The notes under the pieces were generated by a model. That model saw only the letters and a program-made list of their open reading frames with translations, did not search any database and was not told the DNA's origin. From positions 1 through 43,926 of the IMG/VR virus record IMGVR_UViG_3300047564_003675: 43,926 nucleotides of DNA; one strand, written 5' to 3'. A program made the translations under genes and the position numbers. The number at the start of each line of letters is the position of its first letter. Position 1 is the stretch's first letter. The stretch is from a virus. This document shows, one piece after another, positions 31,983-38,632 of the stretch.

Positions 31983-32239
31983 TTGATTAGGGTTTGTTCG
32001 TCGATGATGCGGTTGACGGTGGCAGTGGTGATTCTCAGCTCACGGGCGATCTGCAATGAGGTCATGCCAGTGCACTTGAGCTTGAGGATGGAGCGCCTGA
32101 CAGCCGGCCCCGATTCAGGTGCTGCCGAGGAGACAACCTTCGGCGGTGTGGTACGGGGTGGAGTCTTAGGTGCGCGCCCAAAGTAGGCTATCACCTGGTC
32201 TCTTGTCAACCCTATGTTTGCAAGCGTTGGATCAGTCAT
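31979..32239 (-). CDS. HTH DNA-binding protein
   Basis: 86 residues. N-terminal helix with FGRAPKTPP, a Pro/Thr linker, then a C-terminal helix-turn-helix (LKCTGMTSLQIARELRITTA followed by TVNRII). First gene of the - strand operon that runs to 27351 and thus a good candidate to regulate it; the 517-base region upstream is its likely control region. It may bind DNA or act with RNA polymerase; unknown. Confidence 0.7.
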   Translation of the reverse strand: MTDPTLANIGLTRDQVIAYFGRAPKTPPRTTPPKVVSSAAPESGPAVRRSILKLKCTGMTSLQIARELRITTATVNRIIDEQTLIK

Positions 32240-32756
32240 TTTGTTTGTGGTTTGCTATGGGAAATCTCTTTGGTTTCTACCTTTGGCTTATCCTCTAGGA
32301 GTATCCTTGAGGTATATCCTTTTACCCTTCTTCTTACCTTCTTCCTTAACTCTCATTCAAAGGCCGGCCATATCCCCGGAGAAAGCCCCCCTTACCCCCC
32401 ATGGAAATGGAGGTGTAAGTAGGAGGCTTTTATCAACTCTCAAAGTCCGTTTGATCCCACGGTTTTGATCCGACAGCTTAACCGGTTTCCCGGTCCCTTC
32501 CACGGCCTGTCGGGACTCTCGTCAGCCCTGCCGTTGCTGGTCTTGGTGGCTACCAGCCGCATCTCCCCTCGCCAAGGGGGCGTTTAGTGATTAAAGGAGA
32601 ACGTCCGTCGTCACTGAAAATGGGTAGGGTGGCGCCCCGTTAAGGCCCGAGTGCACAGGCGTGCGGATCGGTTCGGACGACAGGCCACCTCTGCCGCCCG
32701 CATGGAGCAAAATCCTTGGATGAAGTTGGCAAGCCTTAATTGCCATGCGCGTAGGA
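32240..32756. ncRNA. 517-base structured non-coding segment; candidate regulatory RNA or origin
   Basis: No convincing gene. Near the HTH gene the - strand is purine-rich. Several inverted repeats: GCTGGT (32536-32541) with ACCAGC (32552-32557); CCCCT/AGGGG (32565-32579); a nested set GGTGGC (32628-32633) with GCCACC (32684-32689) enclosing GCAC/GTGC (32653-32664); and CGCATGG/CCATGCG near 32700-32749 competing with TGGCAA/TTGCCA. One rare GGCCGGCC lies at 32362-32369. Strand of any transcript unknown; a tRNA is not supported. Type given as ncRNA only as the nearest label. Confidence 0.35.
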
Positions 32757-33062
32757 TTAGGCGACTTCGAGCAGTTCGTCAATCCCTTTGACGTGCTTTT
32801 TCCTCAAAATCTCAACCAGCCTGGCCAGCTTTCTGTCGTAGGTGATTTGGTTGAGCACAGCAGTTCGCGCGTGGATTAGGGACGTGCGATCGCGACGGAA
32901 ATAGACTGCCACCTGTTGGATCGTGTTGAATGGCAGGGATTCTAGGACGATGACCATGGCCACCTGACGAGCAAGCGCCAGGGGTTGCCAACGCTGCCGG
33001 CCTAGAATCTGGGCCTCGGTGACACCGAAGACCTTGGCCACATCCTCAGTGATGGCTTTCAC
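32757..33062 (-). CDS. Stand-alone DnaA domain IV-like DNA-binding protein
   Basis: 101 residues from GTG 33062. This start overlaps the previous stop (GTGA) with GGAGG just upstream; a longer ATG frame to 33119 would overlap 61 bases. ARQVAM at 31-36 and FRRDRTSLIHA at 55-65 match the DnaA C-terminal domain signature (ARQ.AM..., F.RDHTSVIHA), which binds DnaA boxes. The AAA+ domain is absent. It could bind the phage or host origin, compete with DnaA, or regulate transcription. Second-strongest hint, after the clamp-binding peptide, that this phage uses host replication. Confidence 0.8.
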   Translation of the reverse strand: MKAITEDVAKVFGVTEAQILGRQRWQPLALARQVAMVIVLESLPFNTIQQVAVYFRRDRTSLIHARTAVLNQITYDRKLARLVEILRKKHVKGIDELLEVA

Positions 33063-33256
33063 TGGGCCTCCTGGAATCGCACGCGTAGGTTTGGGACCAT
33101 CTTCTGGTAGTACATCCACTCGTAGAACCAGACCGACTTGATGCGCGACAGGTTCTCGTCGTCGGCATACCTGGCAGCCTTCGCGAGGGCTTTGATGAAG
33201 GATCCACCCCTAGCCTCCATTTCGTCGAGGGTGGCGTTGTCTAATGCTGTTTTCAT
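33059..33256 (-). CDS. Hypothetical protein (65 aa)
   Basis: Helical and basic, starts MKTALDNATLDEMEARGGSF. GGAGG lies five bases before the ATG, and the ATG overlaps the previous stop (ATGA). Ends in the strand VPNLRVRFQEAQ. Unknown; cotranscribed with the DnaA-like gene. Confidence 0.6.
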   Translation of the reverse strand: MKTALDNATLDEMEARGGSFIKALAKAARYADDENLSRIKSVWFYEWMYYQKMVPNLRVRFQEAQ

Positions 33257-33474
33257 TGCATCCTCCAGAGTTGGACCTCGCCGTTCTCCTTGTGCAGCTT
33301 GTAACGACGGCCATTGATCGACGAGCGAAGGCAAGCCTGGCGCAGGGTGTTTTCCTTCCATTCGCCTGAGACGCGGATGTATTGGTTGACCTCTAGGGCG
33401 AGAAGCATGGGCTTCCATTTAGCGTATGGCTTAGGGAAAGCCGGGATGTGTGTGGGATTAGTGATGGTTTCCAT
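33253..33474 (-). CDS. Hypothetical protein (73 aa)
   Basis: Starts METITNPTHIPAFPKPYAKW at 33474; an in-frame ATG at 33498 is possible. Basic, beta-rich (QYIRVSGEWKE, RRYKLHKENGEVQLWRM). No domain recognised. It overlaps the next gene by ATGA. A 24-residue open frame upstream (33458-33532) could be a leader. Confidence 0.55.
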   Translation of the reverse strand: METITNPTHIPAFPKPYAKWKPMLLALEVNQYIRVSGEWKENTLRQACLRSSINGRRYKLHKENGEVQLWRMQ

Positions 33475-33551
33475 AGATGGACCGCAAAGGATCCCCATGA
33501 AACCCGGCGCTGCCAGATTTCAGGAGGGTCATTCGCGCAGAATTGGGCGCG

Positions 33552-33743
33552 TCAAATCAGGAGAAGCATGATGAAGGCGACGAAACATCCAGCGGTTCCG
33601 GGGACAACGAACCACAGGAGGAACCGGTCGCGAACGTCAGGCGCGAACTGGCAGGAAAGTAGGGGGATTGCCCCGACTGCCAGCCACACTGCCGACAGCT
33701 TGGCCATGAGGGTCCAGACAGGGAGCATCTCGGAGGGGGTCAT
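33552..33743 (-). CDS. Small two-helix membrane protein
   Basis: 63 residues from ATG 33743: MTPSEMLPVWTLMAKLSAVW and a second hydrophobic helix (FLLWFVVPGTAGCFVAFIML). Preceded 3 bases upstream by the GCGCCCAATTC element that recurs in front of neighbouring genes. Function unknown: holin-like size, but it lies in an early-type region, so a superinfection-related protein is also possible. Confidence 0.5.
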   Translation of the reverse strand: MTPSEMLPVWTLMAKLSAVWLAVGAIPLLSCQFAPDVRDRFLLWFVVPGTAGCFVAFIMLLLI

Positions 33744-33763
33744 GGGGAATTGGGCGCGGGGGA

Positions 33764-34018
33764 TTAGTCGACAAAGACATGAGCCCAGGATCCGTCCGGG
33801 AGCTCGCCGGAAACGAATGGTTTGTTCCAATAGAACCCATCGGGACGTTCAACGCGGAGCCTAGCCAAGAGAGTCTCAACGGCCTCCCGGTGGCAATTCC
33901 CTCCCGTTGAATCGTAAGGGTACGGAATCACGGCAGAGTCTTCGCCGAGGGTGGCTTTGATGCGTGCACCACGACAATTGGTGGCGGGAAGAAAACGAGT
34001 GTGGATAGAGTAATACAT
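33764..34018 (-). CDS. Conserved small phage protein (MYYSIHTRFLP family)
   Basis: 84 residues. The N-terminus MYYSIHTRFLPATNCRGARI is a motif I recognise from small proteins of many phages of Proteobacteria and others; function unknown. Middle helical (HREAVETLLARL), C-terminus beta (GSWAHVFVD). Preceded by the GCGCACAATTC element 13 bases before the start. Confidence 0.7.
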   Translation of the reverse strand: MYYSIHTRFLPATNCRGARIKATLGEDSAVIPYPYDSTGGNCHREAVETLLARLRVERPDGFYWNKPFVSGELPDGSWAHVFVD

Positions 34019-34050
34019 GGGATTGAGCGTAGAATTGTGCGCGGGGAATT

Positions 34051-34263
34051 TCAGGCGACGGATTCCAGGATCCTTTTCGCCGAAGGCAAAGTCCAAGCGT
34101 GGCCAACAAGGCGTGCGTGCTCGCCTATGCCCAGGAAAATACGCCAGGCGTTGAGCTCGCCGGGTTCGGATCCGGGATTGAATGTGAAGCCAATTTCTTT
34201 CCCTTCGATGGTCAAAAGATGAAGGTTCGGAAGGTTCGTTTTGACGGGTGTCCAGGTTTTCAT
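34051..34263 (-). CDS. Hypothetical protein (70 aa)
   Basis: Starts MKTWTPVKTNLPNLHLLTIE; mixed alpha/beta, ends in a helix (WTLPSAKRILESVA). No domain recognised. A perfect 14-base palindrome (AATCCCCGGGGATT, 34298-34311) lies 35 bases upstream. Confidence 0.5.
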   Translation of the reverse strand: MKTWTPVKTNLPNLHLLTIEGKEIGFTFNPGSEPGELNAWRIFLGIGEHARLVGHAWTLPSAKRILESVA

Positions 34264-34334
34264 TTTATGGTGTGGTGTGGGAGTGAATTACCCATTCAAT
34301 CCCCGGGGATTCCCCGGAGACTGTGGTGGGGGAT

Positions 34335-34559
34335 TCAGAACGTACAGCATCCGCAACATGGCGCGTCCTCGCACCTTCCCCTAGAATTGCGCGTTCCAGT
34401 CCACCCGGAGGACGTCCGGACGCAGACTAGACCGGAGACGTTGCCGGAGCATGAATCACAAATCACCGTCCACCGTCCACGGGATTTTTCCAACGTGCCG
34501 AGACCGGCAGGAGTTATTTCGTGACAGACTTTACAGGGGGAATCGTATCGGTTTTTCAT
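34335..34559 (-). CDS. Zinc-binding protein with two Cys pairs
   Basis: 74 residues. SPCKVCHEITPAGLGTLEKS...WTVICDSC gives CxxC...CxxC, a treble-clef/zinc-ribbon pattern that I know from short phage proteins with 'C..C...aG.G....C..C'. The C-terminal ~30 residues (WTGTRNSRGRCEDAPCCGCC) are Cys-rich and less typical; the frame may extend beyond the functional part. Function unknown. Confidence 0.6.
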   Translation of the reverse strand: MKNRYDSPCKVCHEITPAGLGTLEKSRGRWTVICDSCSGNVSGLVCVRTSSGWTGTRNSRGRCEDAPCCGCCTF

Positions 34560-34577
34560 GAGGGCGGGGAGTATGCA

Positions 34578-35261
34578 TTAGTCGACAACGAAACCAGAAA
34601 CATCGGCCTTTGCCTTTCCTTTTGCCACTAAGCCAACCACGACGCCTTTGGGATCGAGAAAACGGAGGTCGGTCTCGTCTCCGTTCACGACAGGATAGCC
34701 TTTCCATGTCTTTGGAAGGCTTTTCCGGAAAACGACCGAGACGTTTCCACCTTTAGACAGGAATTCTAGGCACTGCGCTTCGTTCGTCTCGGAACGGGAA
34801 AACGTCAGGCGATAGTTCTTGGGCAACTTCCCGGCGAGAAACTGGGCAAACCTAATGGGGTTTTTTGTGTAATCGTAGAAAGGGACGGTCGGGAACTGGT
34901 TCATAAGGCCGGAACGCTCCCAAGCAATATCCGAAGTTCCGTTGAGACGAACTGCCGGGCGCATTGATTCCTTGGCGCTCTTGGCAATGAGGGAAGCTAT
35001 GTTGTCGCCTAGGGTGGATAGGAACAAAGCCTTGTCGGCAAAGTAAGCTTTGGTCTTCTCAACGCGACTTCGTTGCACGTTGGAGAAAGCGCCGCGTCCG
35101 GCAGAATAAAGACACGCCGCATTGCAAGCCGGTGAAGCGAAAGCGCATACATTACGTCCGGAGACTGTCGACGGCGCTAGGTACAGGATGCCGGTAAGAT
35201 AGCCTCGAGACTCGCCCTTGCGGGTCTTGGCGTCGGCGGAGACGGAGAGAAGGGATTTCAT
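34578..35261 (-). CDS. GP88-family protein
   Basis: 227 residues from ATG 35261 (MKSLLSVSADAKTRKGE); an upstream ATG at 35315 extends into an unlikely Ser/Phe-rich lead. Signature: GYLTGILYLAP, SGRNVC...C...CLYSAGRG, RLNGTSDI-W, FYDYTKNP, TFSRSE-NE, VNGDETDLRF, GVVVGLVAKG, SGFVVD. This matches the gp88 family first named in mycobacteriophages and found in many phages; its function is not established. Three conserved Cys (39, 46, 50) may bind metal. Confidence 0.85.
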   Translation of the reverse strand: MKSLLSVSADAKTRKGESRGYLTGILYLAPSTVSGRNVCAFASPACNAACLYSAGRGAFSNVQRSRVEKTKAYFADKALFLSTLGDNIASLIAKSAKESMRPAVRLNGTSDIAWERSGLMNQFPTVPFYDYTKNPIRFAQFLAGKLPKNYRLTFSRSETNEAQCLEFLSKGGNVSVVFRKSLPKTWKGYPVVNGDETDLRFLDPKGVVVGLVAKGKAKADVSGFVVD

Positions 35262-35280
35262 GAGGGGGAAGGGAAGCGGT

Positions 35281-35364
35281 TCAAAACGGCAGAATGATGA
35301 CGACGAGGGTTGCAAGGATGATGGCCAAGGCTAGGCCAAGGAAGTCTAGGAGCGTGTCTTTCAT
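35281..35364 (-). CDS. Very small membrane peptide (27 aa)
   Basis: MKDTLLDFLGLALAIILATL followed by VVIILPF. A single hydrophobic helix with a short acidic/basic N-terminus. It precedes the GP88-family gene by 19 bases and is the first gene of the second - strand run. No SD. Peptides of this kind are common but hard to prove. Confidence 0.35.
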   Translation of the reverse strand: MKDTLLDFLGLALAIILATLVVIILPF

Positions 35365-35552
35365 GGTGAGCTAGTGAACCGGAAACCCTCCGGAGGGATC
35401 GATCGGATGTCCCGTCGACGAGATGACGATTGCATGAGGATACGAGAGACGTCAACGGGAATTTTGCAGGTGAGAGGGAAAGGCCAGTGTTTACAGGGGT
35501 TTGACAACGCTTTTTTTCTTGCGGTTACGGCTGTGAACGAGACCGTTGACGA
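35365..35552. promoter_or_regulatory. Divergent control region with palindrome and -35-like box
   Basis: Separates the - strand GP88 run from the + strand small terminase. It holds a perfect 12-base palindrome CCCTCCGGAGGG (35386-35397), a possible operator, followed by ATCGATCGGAT. On + it has TTGACA (35501-35506), a perfect -35 box, but the expected -10 position reads GTTACG or TTACGG, so a promoter is only possible. No gene seen. Confidence 0.4.
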
Positions 35553-36194
35553 ATGCAAACGGAGGACATGGAACAGAGTGTTGACACGGCAGCGACGGAG
35601 GCAGAACCACAGAGAGAGCCCAAACAGGAGAGGCCAAAACAGGAGGGGAGGAGGGCAAAGGGGAGCGTAGACTGGGGAGCGATAAAGAAGAGGTGGAACA
35701 ACGGAGAGAGTGTTGGCGAAATCAGCCAAGCGACCGGAGTCAAGGAAGCCACCATCTACTCCCATGCAATGCGCTACCGGTGGCCAAAGCGACAGATGCT
35801 AGGTGGCGGTAGGAAGACAACGATAGAAGCGCCAGCATTAGTGGAGAAAGCCGTTGAGAAAGCAGTCGAAACAGGCGTTGCCACCCAGATGCCAGCATTG
35901 AATGCCGCCATAAGGGAGAAGCTTTCGGCTTGGTTTGAGAAGGTGCTAAAGACAACGGATAGGTTGCAAAGCCAAATCGATAGCTATGCAGACGGCAGGC
36001 TAGAGGTTGAAGAGATTAAAACTTTGTCCAGTAGCTTGGAAACCGTGGACCGCATCGCCCGTCGCACATTCGGCCTAGACTCGCCCGCCGGCTCGCCCGT
36101 CAGCGTGTTCTCCGTGCAGTCGCCCGCCATCAGCTGTCCGGTAATCGATGTCGAAACAATACCGGAAGCAACTCCGGCGAGCTCGCCACAATAG
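35553..36194 (+). CDS. Putative terminase small subunit (HTH)
   Basis: 213 residues. Charged N-terminus with a Glu/Gln/Lys run, then DWGAIKKRWNNGESVGEISQ-ATGVKEATIYSHAMRYRWPK (~40-79), the 'D-W..I...w..G.s...Ia...gv...tI...A...W' arrangement of small terminase HTH domains. The helical middle (~115-165) suits an oligomerising part, and the C-terminus is Pro/Ser rich. A transcription regulator is the alternative, since it is far from the large subunit (6 kb, same strand). Start could also be ATG 35568. Confidence 0.6.
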   Translation: MQTEDMEQSVDTAATEAEPQREPKQERPKQEGRRAKGSVDWGAIKKRWNNGESVGEISQATGVKEATIYSHAMRYRWPKRQMLGGGRKTTIEAPALVEKAVEKAVETGVATQMPALNAAIREKLSAWFEKVLKTTDRLQSQIDSYADGRLEVEEIKTLSSSLETVDRIARRTFGLDSPAGSPVSVFSVQSPAISCPVIDVETIPEATPASSPQ

Positions 36195-36360
36195 CTGTTG
36201 TATTGAATTCGTGACATTGTGACAAATAAACTGGGGGAGTGGGACCATTAATTTCTGCGCGGGCCGGCCTAAGAATTATTTTTTTGGGCGAGGCTGAGAA
36301 AGGCCGGCCGGGGCCCCTTTTCGCGGGGGTGGCTGTGACGGGTACACCTCTCAAAAATTT
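36195..36360. other. Non-coding segment with two GGCCGGCC and one GGGGCCCC palindrome
   Basis: No gene. GGCCGGCC at 36262-36269 and again at 36302-36309, GGGGCCCC at 36310-36317, T-run at 36279-36285, and AAAATTTT-like A/T run near 36350. Together they make a G+C block embedded in A/T runs. Function not known; candidate packaging or replication signal because it follows the small terminase gene. Confidence 0.35.
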
Positions 36361-36647
36361 TCCCCCCTTCAAAAAGCTCTCCCCTTGCAGCTGCTCCCGT
36401 CACCTACCCTTTGCAGCCATTCCTCTCAGCCTGCTCTCGTCATCTCCTCTTTGCGCCTCTCCTCCCAGCCTTCGCTTCTAGCCTGCTCCTTTAGCCTTGC
36501 CTCTTAGCCTCCTCCTCTCAGCCTCCTCCTAGCCTCCTCCTCTCTCCCTTCTCTCCTAGGTGCCTTTGCCTCCGTCTAGCTCCTGTCAATACTCTGATGC
36601 ATTGGCCCTTGACGCCTCCTCATCCTCTCCCCTAGCCTCTCCCCGAA
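36361..36647 (+). repeat. Polypyrimidine tract with AGCCTCCTCCT repeats
   Basis: Nearly 290 bases in which the + strand is overwhelmingly C and T, broken only by AG/G islands such as CAGCC, TAGCC, TTTGC. AGCCTCCTCCT occurs exactly at 36506-36516, 36520-36530 and 36531-36541, with many degenerate units (CTCCTC, AGCCTGCTC). No open frame of note. It forms the leader of the gene at 36648. The - strand carries repeated GGAGG. Candidate triplex-prone DNA, origin, pac site or decoy RNA; none proven. Confidence 0.7.
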
Positions 36648-36896
36648 ATGAATGCATTGACACCGCTCCTAGATAACTTCCTCGACAGCGTCTACCCTGA
36701 CCTCACCGCCGAAGCCCGTCACGCAGTGGAGCGTGCGTTCTACGTTGGGGCAGCTGCCTTGATCCAGGCTCAGCGAGATTCCATTGACGAGACCTCAGAG
36801 TTGAAATCGAAGGAGGCTCTGAACGATCTGATCCGGGAGGTGCAGCGCGCCATCACCCGCCTGTCCACTGACCTGGGCGACCCCTCTCTCAACTGA
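36648..36896 (+). CDS. Hypothetical protein (82 aa)
   Basis: Starts MNALTPLLDNFLDSVYPDLT; helical throughout. No domain recognised. No SD before the ATG, which follows a C/T-rich leader. Its stop overlaps the start of the GNAT gene (TGATG), so the pair is one unit closed by the terminator at 37265. Confidence 0.6.
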   Translation: MNALTPLLDNFLDSVYPDLTAEARHAVERAFYVGAAALIQAQRDSIDETSELKSKEALNDLIREVQRAITRLSTDLGDPSLN

Positions 36897-37246
36897 TGAT
36901 CACCGCCCTCCACATCTTCGATAGCAAGATCCTCTTCAGCGTCACCCGCTACGACGGTGATGAGATCGTGGCTGGGCTGATCATGACGGAGACGGACGAC
37001 TGGATCCGCCTGACCTCCGTTTTCGTAGCGCCCACCTACCGTTCTCAGGGTCATGGCCGGGCCCTCGTCCAGGAGGCTCTCTCCTACAAGCCATCCAAGA
37101 AGGTCTTCATCGAGATCGACTCCTTCTCGGATCAGACCGAGCACGACGGCCTGAAAGACGCTCAATTGAAGATTTTTTACGGATCGCTGGGTTTCAAGCC
37201 TGTGGAACCCCATCCGTTTGCCTACATCCTAGAGGCAAGAGTTTAG
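36896..37246 (+). CDS. GNAT-family acetyltransferase
   Basis: 116 residues. Strand LTSVFVAPTYRSQGHGRALV (39-58) contains the acetyl-CoA-binding RxxGxG loop (RSQGHG, 49-54). The end KIFYGSLGFKPVE followed by ILEARV is the usual C-terminal GNAT strand pattern. Substrate unknown. In phages, such enzymes can modify host proteins or inhibitors. Start overlaps the previous stop. Confidence 0.8.
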   Translation: MITALHIFDSKILFSVTRYDGDEIVAGLIMTETDDWIRLTSVFVAPTYRSQGHGRALVQEALSYKPSKKVFIEIDSFSDQTEHDGLKDAQLKIFYGSLGFKPVEPHPFAYILEARV

Positions 37247-37264
37247 GCCACTGAGTGGTGGCCG

Positions 37265-37329
37265 AACCAGCTGACCCCTCCTAAATAGGTCCTTAACGGG
37301 CGCCTATCGGTCAGCTGGTTTTTTCTTTT
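37265..37329 (+). terminator. Strong Rho-independent terminator
   Basis: AACCAGCTGACC (37265-37276) pairs perfectly over 12 bases with GGTCAGCTGGTT (37309-37320), with an inner ATAGG/CCTAT stem in the loop, followed by TTTTCTTTT. Ends the small-gene/GNAT unit. Only the + direction has a T run. Confidence 0.9.
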
Positions 37330-37362
37330 AAGAGCGGGTGCGAGAGACGCGGCTTAGGGCGA

Positions 37363-37743
37363 CTACCCCACGGCTGCACTGTCTGACGCTTGGATTGGAG
37401 CTTCTTGAGGCGCGTGATCTCGGCCTCGATCTGATCGAGTTTCTCGTTCATTGCGGGCGCCCTTCTTAGCAGATGGCAGAGCCTTCCCATAGACTTTTCT
37501 GAGGATACTGATCCGTTGACGGCTCAGCCCGTGGATCTTCGCCAGTTCCACGTTCTTCATGGACCAATCCCAGGTAGAGCGGTCCTTCCTCTGAGTTCCC
37601 CGCTTGCCGTTGGATTCAAGGCCTAGGGTCTTGCGTACCCGCCACACCGTTGAAGCACTCACACCTAGCTGTTTACCCAACGCCGTCGTCGTCAGATGTG
37701 GGCTTGCTTCAATGACTTGCTGATGATTTTTCAACGTACTCAC
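37363..37743 (-). CDS. HTH transcriptional regulator
   Basis: 126 residues with two helix-turn-helix segments: LTTTALGKQLGVSASTVWRV (~17-36) and WSMKNVELAKIHGLSRQRIS (~60-79). C-terminus basic and charged. It is transcribed away from the + strand gene at 37821; the 77-base gap contains the promoter at 37764-37792. It may therefore repress or switch that promoter and its own. It is the only - strand gene to the right of 35364. Confidence 0.75.
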   Translation of the reverse strand: MSTLKNHQQVIEASPHLTTTALGKQLGVSASTVWRVRKTLGLESNGKRGTQRKDRSTWDWSMKNVELAKIHGLSRQRISILRKVYGKALPSAKKGARNERETRSDRGRDHAPQEAPIQASDSAAVG

Positions 37744-37763
37744 GCTGCTTTGAAAAATGAGTG

Positions 37764-37792
37764 TTGACAGCCTAGAGTCAAGTCAATAGCTT
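37764..37792 (+). promoter_or_regulatory. Sigma70-like promoter for the SSB-like operon
   Basis: TTGACA (37764-37769), 17-base spacer, TAGCTT (37787-37792). The spacer contains an imperfect repeat (AGTCAAGTCAA). The transcript would begin near 37799, giving a short leader with AAGGAG seven bases before the ATG at 37821. This is the only sigma70-type promoter I can support well. Confidence 0.6.
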
Positions 37793-37820
37793 CGTCGCAC
37801 CTCCAAACAAGGAGTCTACT

Positions 37821-38549
37821 ATGAGTCGATCAAATCCCACAGAAACAAAGAAGAATCCCTCGGTCCGTTGGTTCGAGTGGAGCGGCAAACTCGGTGAGTT
37901 CTCTCACTACGACAAGGAAGCCAAGAGCAAGGTTGCTGTCCCGCTTCCATTCCAGTTCGTCCTCCTCGACGAGCTGAGTACGATCAAGGGTTGGCATGAC
38001 GCCTCCGAGTCTGGCATCTCCTCCAACGAGGTCCGGAACATGCGCCTTGAGCCTCTTGTCGTCCGCTCGTTCAAGGGCGGTGAGTTGGCCAATGGCCTCT
38101 ATGCCACGATTAAGGACCGTGTTGCTGCTTCTGGTGGTCACTATGTGGCCAACCTCTACATCGGCGCCAAGATCGGATCCTCGCTCCAGATCGCCTCCAT
38201 CCAGCTGGGTGGCGCTGCACTGAGCGCTTGGTTCGAGTTCCGTAAGATGTCCGGTGACGACCTCTACAAGAAGGCCATCACAGTCGCATCCTCTAAGGAG
38301 GGCAAGAAGGGCAGCGTCGTCTTCAAGGTGCCGCAGTTCAAGCTGGTGGATCTGACGCCGGCCACCCACGAAGCGGCTGTCGAGTTGGACAAGAAGCTCC
38401 AGTCGTATCTCGATGACTACTTCCGGAGCAGCAAGGTTGACTCTCCGGCCCCTGTTGTGGTGGAGTCCGTCGAGCCCCAAGCTGGTGAATCCTTTGAGAC
38501 GGCGGCTCCCGTAAAACCGGAGGTAGCGGACGACGATGTCCCGTTTTGA
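37821..38549 (+). CDS. Single-stranded DNA-binding-like protein
   Basis: 242 residues. N-terminal beta part (RWFEWSGKLGEFSHYDKE), an OB-like middle, and an acidic tail ending exactly DDDVPF, which matches the conserved tip (DDDIPF) by which bacterial SSB recruits partner proteins. This tip, the operon context (exonuclease, RusA) and the strong SD (AAGGAG) support a phage SSB, of the kind that differs from bacterial SSB in its core. First gene of the right-hand + strand operon. Confidence 0.8.
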   Translation: MSRSNPTETKKNPSVRWFEWSGKLGEFSHYDKEAKSKVAVPLPFQFVLLDELSTIKGWHDASESGISSNEVRNMRLEPLVVRSFKGGELANGLYATIKDRVAASGGHYVANLYIGAKIGSSLQIASIQLGGAALSAWFEFRKMSGDDLYKKAITVASSKEGKKGSVVFKVPQFKLVDLTPATHEAAVELDKKLQSYLDDYFRSSKVDSPAPVVVESVEPQAGESFETAAPVKPEVADDDVPF

Positions 38550-38632
38550 TGATCTTTGGTTAGGTACTGTGTGAGTAGTGGATGAACCCTGCGAAAGCTC
38601 ACGGCCCCTGGGTAAAGGGGGCCAACCCTCAA

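Noticed and set aside
32671-32690. GGTTCGG resembling a tRNA T-loop
   Set aside because: No acceptor stem, no anticodon arm at the right distance and no CCA; not a tRNA.
32591-32782. 63-codon frame on the - strand in the non-coding region
   Set aside because: Low-quality composition (Pro/Ser/Arg), overlaps the DnaA-like gene's end, inverted repeats explain the sequence better.
33314-33864. Several + strand frames opposite the small - strand genes
   Set aside because: Arg/Ser/Gly-rich frames without starts, SD or junctions; the - strand frames have consistent overlaps.
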